A program made the translations under genes and the position numbers. DNA of 14,713 nt from DAISJI01 sp964559835 (GTDB lineage: Bacteria; Acidobacteriota; Terriglobia; Terriglobales; Acidobacteriaceae): the NCBI GenBank assembly GCA_964559835.1, contig CAZLJE010000064.1, forward strand, positions 1-14,713, given 5' to 3'. Shown here in pieces: positions 13,189-14,713 of the stretch (position 1 is the stretch's first letter; every line of letters starts with the position of its first letter). A model generated the notes under the pieces. The model ran no database searches. It was not told the DNA's origin and saw nothing but the letters and a program-made list of their open reading frames with translations.

Positions 13189-14283
13189 ATGGATTATGCG
13201 GTACGGCAAAGGGCGCTGGTTGAATCGATGCGCCGGAGCTACACCTCCGGCCTGCTCGTCACCCACCTGCCGAACACACGCTATCTCTGCGGGTTTACAG
13301 GTAGTGCGGGCTTGCTGGCCGTGCGCCTTGGCCACCACGGCGGGGGAGCGAAGCTCGCGTTCTTCACCGACGGGCGTTACCGAGAACAGGCCGCCGAGGA
13401 GGTGAAGGGTGCGCGGGTGGTGATTGCGAAGGCGTCCGCGATGCAAGCGGCGACCGAATGGCTCACTGATGGCCTGAATCCGATCGGCATCGAGGCGGAG
13501 CATCTGACAGTGGCGCAACGGGGGCATTTACTCCGTTACCGCCGCAATCCGAAATCGCGCATCAAGAACACCGTGGGCGTGGTCGAACGCCTGCGCATGA
13601 TCAAGGATGACGACGAGATCTCGCTCCTGCGGCAGGCGGTGGACCTTGGCGCCTCGCTGCTGGATGTCGCCTTGCGTGCGATCCGTCCCGGCGTGCTGGA
13701 GACGGGTGTCGCCGCTGAACTGGAATACGCTGCCCGGCAGCGTGGCGCCGAGGCGATGTCGTTCGAGACGATCGTTGCGGCGGGCAAGCGCTCAGCGCTC
13801 CCGCATGGGCGAGCGACGAGCGCTCCCATTCCGCGACACGGATTCGTCGTCCTCGACTTCGGTGTTATACTCCACGGTTATTGTTCGGACATGACCCGCA
13901 CTGTGTGGGTGGGGAAAATCTCCCGGTCCGAACGGGTTTTGTACGAAGCGGTGCGCGACGCACAGCAGACGGCAACGGAGGCCGTGCGCGCGGGCGTTAC
14001 CTGGGGCGAAGTGGATCGTGCCGCCCGCTCCGTACTTCGGCGGGCCCGTCTTGACCGGTACTTTACGCATTCCACCGGCCACGGAGTCGGCCTCGAGATC
14101 CACGAAGCTCCGCGCATCGCGCGTGGCCAGAAAGAAGTCTTGAAACCGGGGATGGTCATTACGATCGAACCCGGTGTTTATATCCCAGGGCGGGGCGGCG
14201 TCCGCATCGAGGACATGGTGGTAGTCCGAGAAGGCGGCTGCGACATCCTTACTGCCGCGCCGAAGGCGCTGATCGAGCTGTAA
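13189..14283 (+). CDS. M24 family Xaa-Pro peptidase (aminopeptidase P / prolidase-like)
   Basis: This 364-residue dinuclear metallopeptidase removes residues N-terminal to proline in peptides and probably acts in the cytoplasm, as no signal peptide is seen. The N-terminal creatinase-like domain (about 1-130) has LLVTHLPNTRYLCGFTGSAG (22-41). The pita-bread catalytic domain has all five metal ligands: Asp 223 (VLDFG), Asp 234 (CSDMTRT), His 298 (STGHGVGLEIHEAP), Glu 327 (ITIEPGVY) and Glu 341 (GVRIEDMV). The conserved LPHG (His 206) and IHEAP (His 305) are also present. The size fits the short 350-370-residue bacterial prolidase/aminopeptidase group. ATG at 13189 is chosen because family proteins begin close to this point; no strong Shine-Dalgarno precedes it, and the frame continues upstream through the 7-bp repeat. 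accB follows after 41 nt. Confidence 0.92.
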   Translation: MDYAVRQRALVESMRRSYTSGLLVTHLPNTRYLCGFTGSAGLLAVRLGHHGGGAKLAFFTDGRYREQAAEEVKGARVVIAKASAMQAATEWLTDGLNPIGIEAEHLTVAQRGHLLRYRRNPKSRIKNTVGVVERLRMIKDDDEISLLRQAVDLGASLLDVALRAIRPGVLETGVAAELEYAARQRGAEAMSFETIVAAGKRSALPHGRATSAPIPRHGFVVLDFGVILHGYCSDMTRTVWVGKISRSERVLYEAVRDAQQTATEAVRAGVTWGEVDRAARSVLRRARLDRYFTHSTGHGVGLEIHEAPRIARGQKEVLKPGMVITIEPGVYIPGRGGVRIEDMVVVREGGCDILTAAPKALIEL

Positions 14284-14324
14284 GAAAGTACGGGACGGCA
14301 AGTTTGCCGCGACCCTTCATACCC

Positions 14325-14713
14325 ATGAACCAAAAAGAGATCAAGGAACTTATCGAATTCCTGGTGGAGAAAAACATCGCCGAGTTTGAACTCGAGCGCG
14401 GCGATATCAAGGTGCGTGTAAAGCGGGGCTCATCCGACGCACAACTGCATGCTGCGCACTTCGTCGCCGTTCCGCCCACGGCAGCCGCACCTGTCGTCGC
14501 TGCGCCCGCGACTCCGGCGCCCGCGCCCGCCGCCGCTCCTGCGGCTGCGCCGGCCGGCGCCGCGGAAGAAGAGGCAGGGCTGCATGTGATCCGCTCACCG
14601 ATCGTGGGGACCTTCTACGAATCGCCATCGCCGGGCGCGCCGTCGTTCGTCAAGCCGGGTGACACCGTCAGCGTCGGGCAGGTGCTTTGCATCATCGAAG
14701 CCATGAAGCTGAT
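14325..14713 (+). CDS. accB: Biotin carboxyl carrier protein of acetyl-CoA carboxylase (3' partial)
   Basis: The first 129 residues of AccB, the protein that carries biotin between the biotin carboxylase and carboxyltransferase halves of acetyl-CoA carboxylase in fatty acid synthesis. MNQKEIKELIEFLVEKNIAE is the typical AccB start. It is followed by FELERGDIKVRVKR, an Ala/Pro-rich linker at about 52-86, and the biotinyl domain from about 90: VIRSPIVGTFYESPSPGAP, then VLCIIEAMKL with the biotinylated Lys at residue 128. The window ends two bases into the next codon, so the last strands of the domain are missing. There is no clear Shine-Dalgarno before ATG at 14325; the 41-nt gap from the M24 gene suggests a shared transcript. 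accC would be expected downstream. Confidence 0.95.
   Translation, partial: MNQKEIKELIEFLVEKNIAEFELERGDIKVRVKRGSSDAQLHAAHFVAVPPTAAAPVVAAPATPAPAPAAAPAAAPAGAAEEEAGLHVIRSPIVGTFYESPSPGAPSFVKPGDTVSVGQVLCIIEAMKL

Overview
The window looks like chromosomal DNA from an Acidobacteriota bacterium, probably of the Koribacter/Terriglobia type. It is GC-rich. It carries the acidobacterial VWFA-related secreted protein family, a short helix-turn-helix protein with the 'GRGVRTVQRW' signature that I associate with this phylum, a PEP-CTERM exported protein and a Gram-negative type IV pilus assembly cluster. I see no mobile element, tRNA, rRNA or CRISPR. The assignment rests on recognising protein families, not on a database search.

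Layout. Positions 1-873 hold the 3' part of an RNase G/E gene, followed by a 7-bp-period repeat and a terminator. Positions 935-2494 hold three minus-strand genes: a tiny CxxC/HxxxC protein, a helix-turn-helix protein and a PEP-CTERM protein with its own terminator. A 256-nt divergent region full of inverted repeats separates the PEP-CTERM gene from a plus-strand run: the VWFA-related protein, a second tiny CxxC/HxC protein, a secreted NTF2-like protein with an unusual tail and a PDZ-containing S41 peptidase. After a 490-nt gap comes the type IV pilus block. It starts with a good extended -10 promoter and a structured leader, then an excisionase-type HTH gene, pilM, pilN, pilO and pilP in tight coupling, a 246-nt hairpin-rich gap, and pilQ ending at a strong terminator. 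Two more stretches of 7-8-bp-period repeat follow. The window closes with an M24 Xaa-Pro peptidase and the start of accB (biotin carboxyl carrier protein), which runs off the end.

How the genes work together. PilM (cytoplasmic actin-like), PilN and PilO (inner-membrane coiled coils), PilP (periplasmic) and PilQ (outer-membrane secretin) form the alignment complex and outer-membrane pore of the type IV pilus. The pilin, motor ATPases and prepilin peptidase are not here. The small HTH gene at the head of the operon is a candidate local regulator. The M24 peptidase followed by accB resembles an arrangement seen near accB in other bacteria and is otherwise housekeeping.

Nothing here is a clearly new defence or biosynthetic system. 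The points most worth a second look are the period-7 intergenic repeats, the structured leader and HTH gene of the pilus operon, the hairpin cluster between pilP and pilQ, the inverted repeats between the PEP-CTERM and VWFA genes, and an S41 peptidase whose active site looks tricorn-like rather than Ser/Lys.
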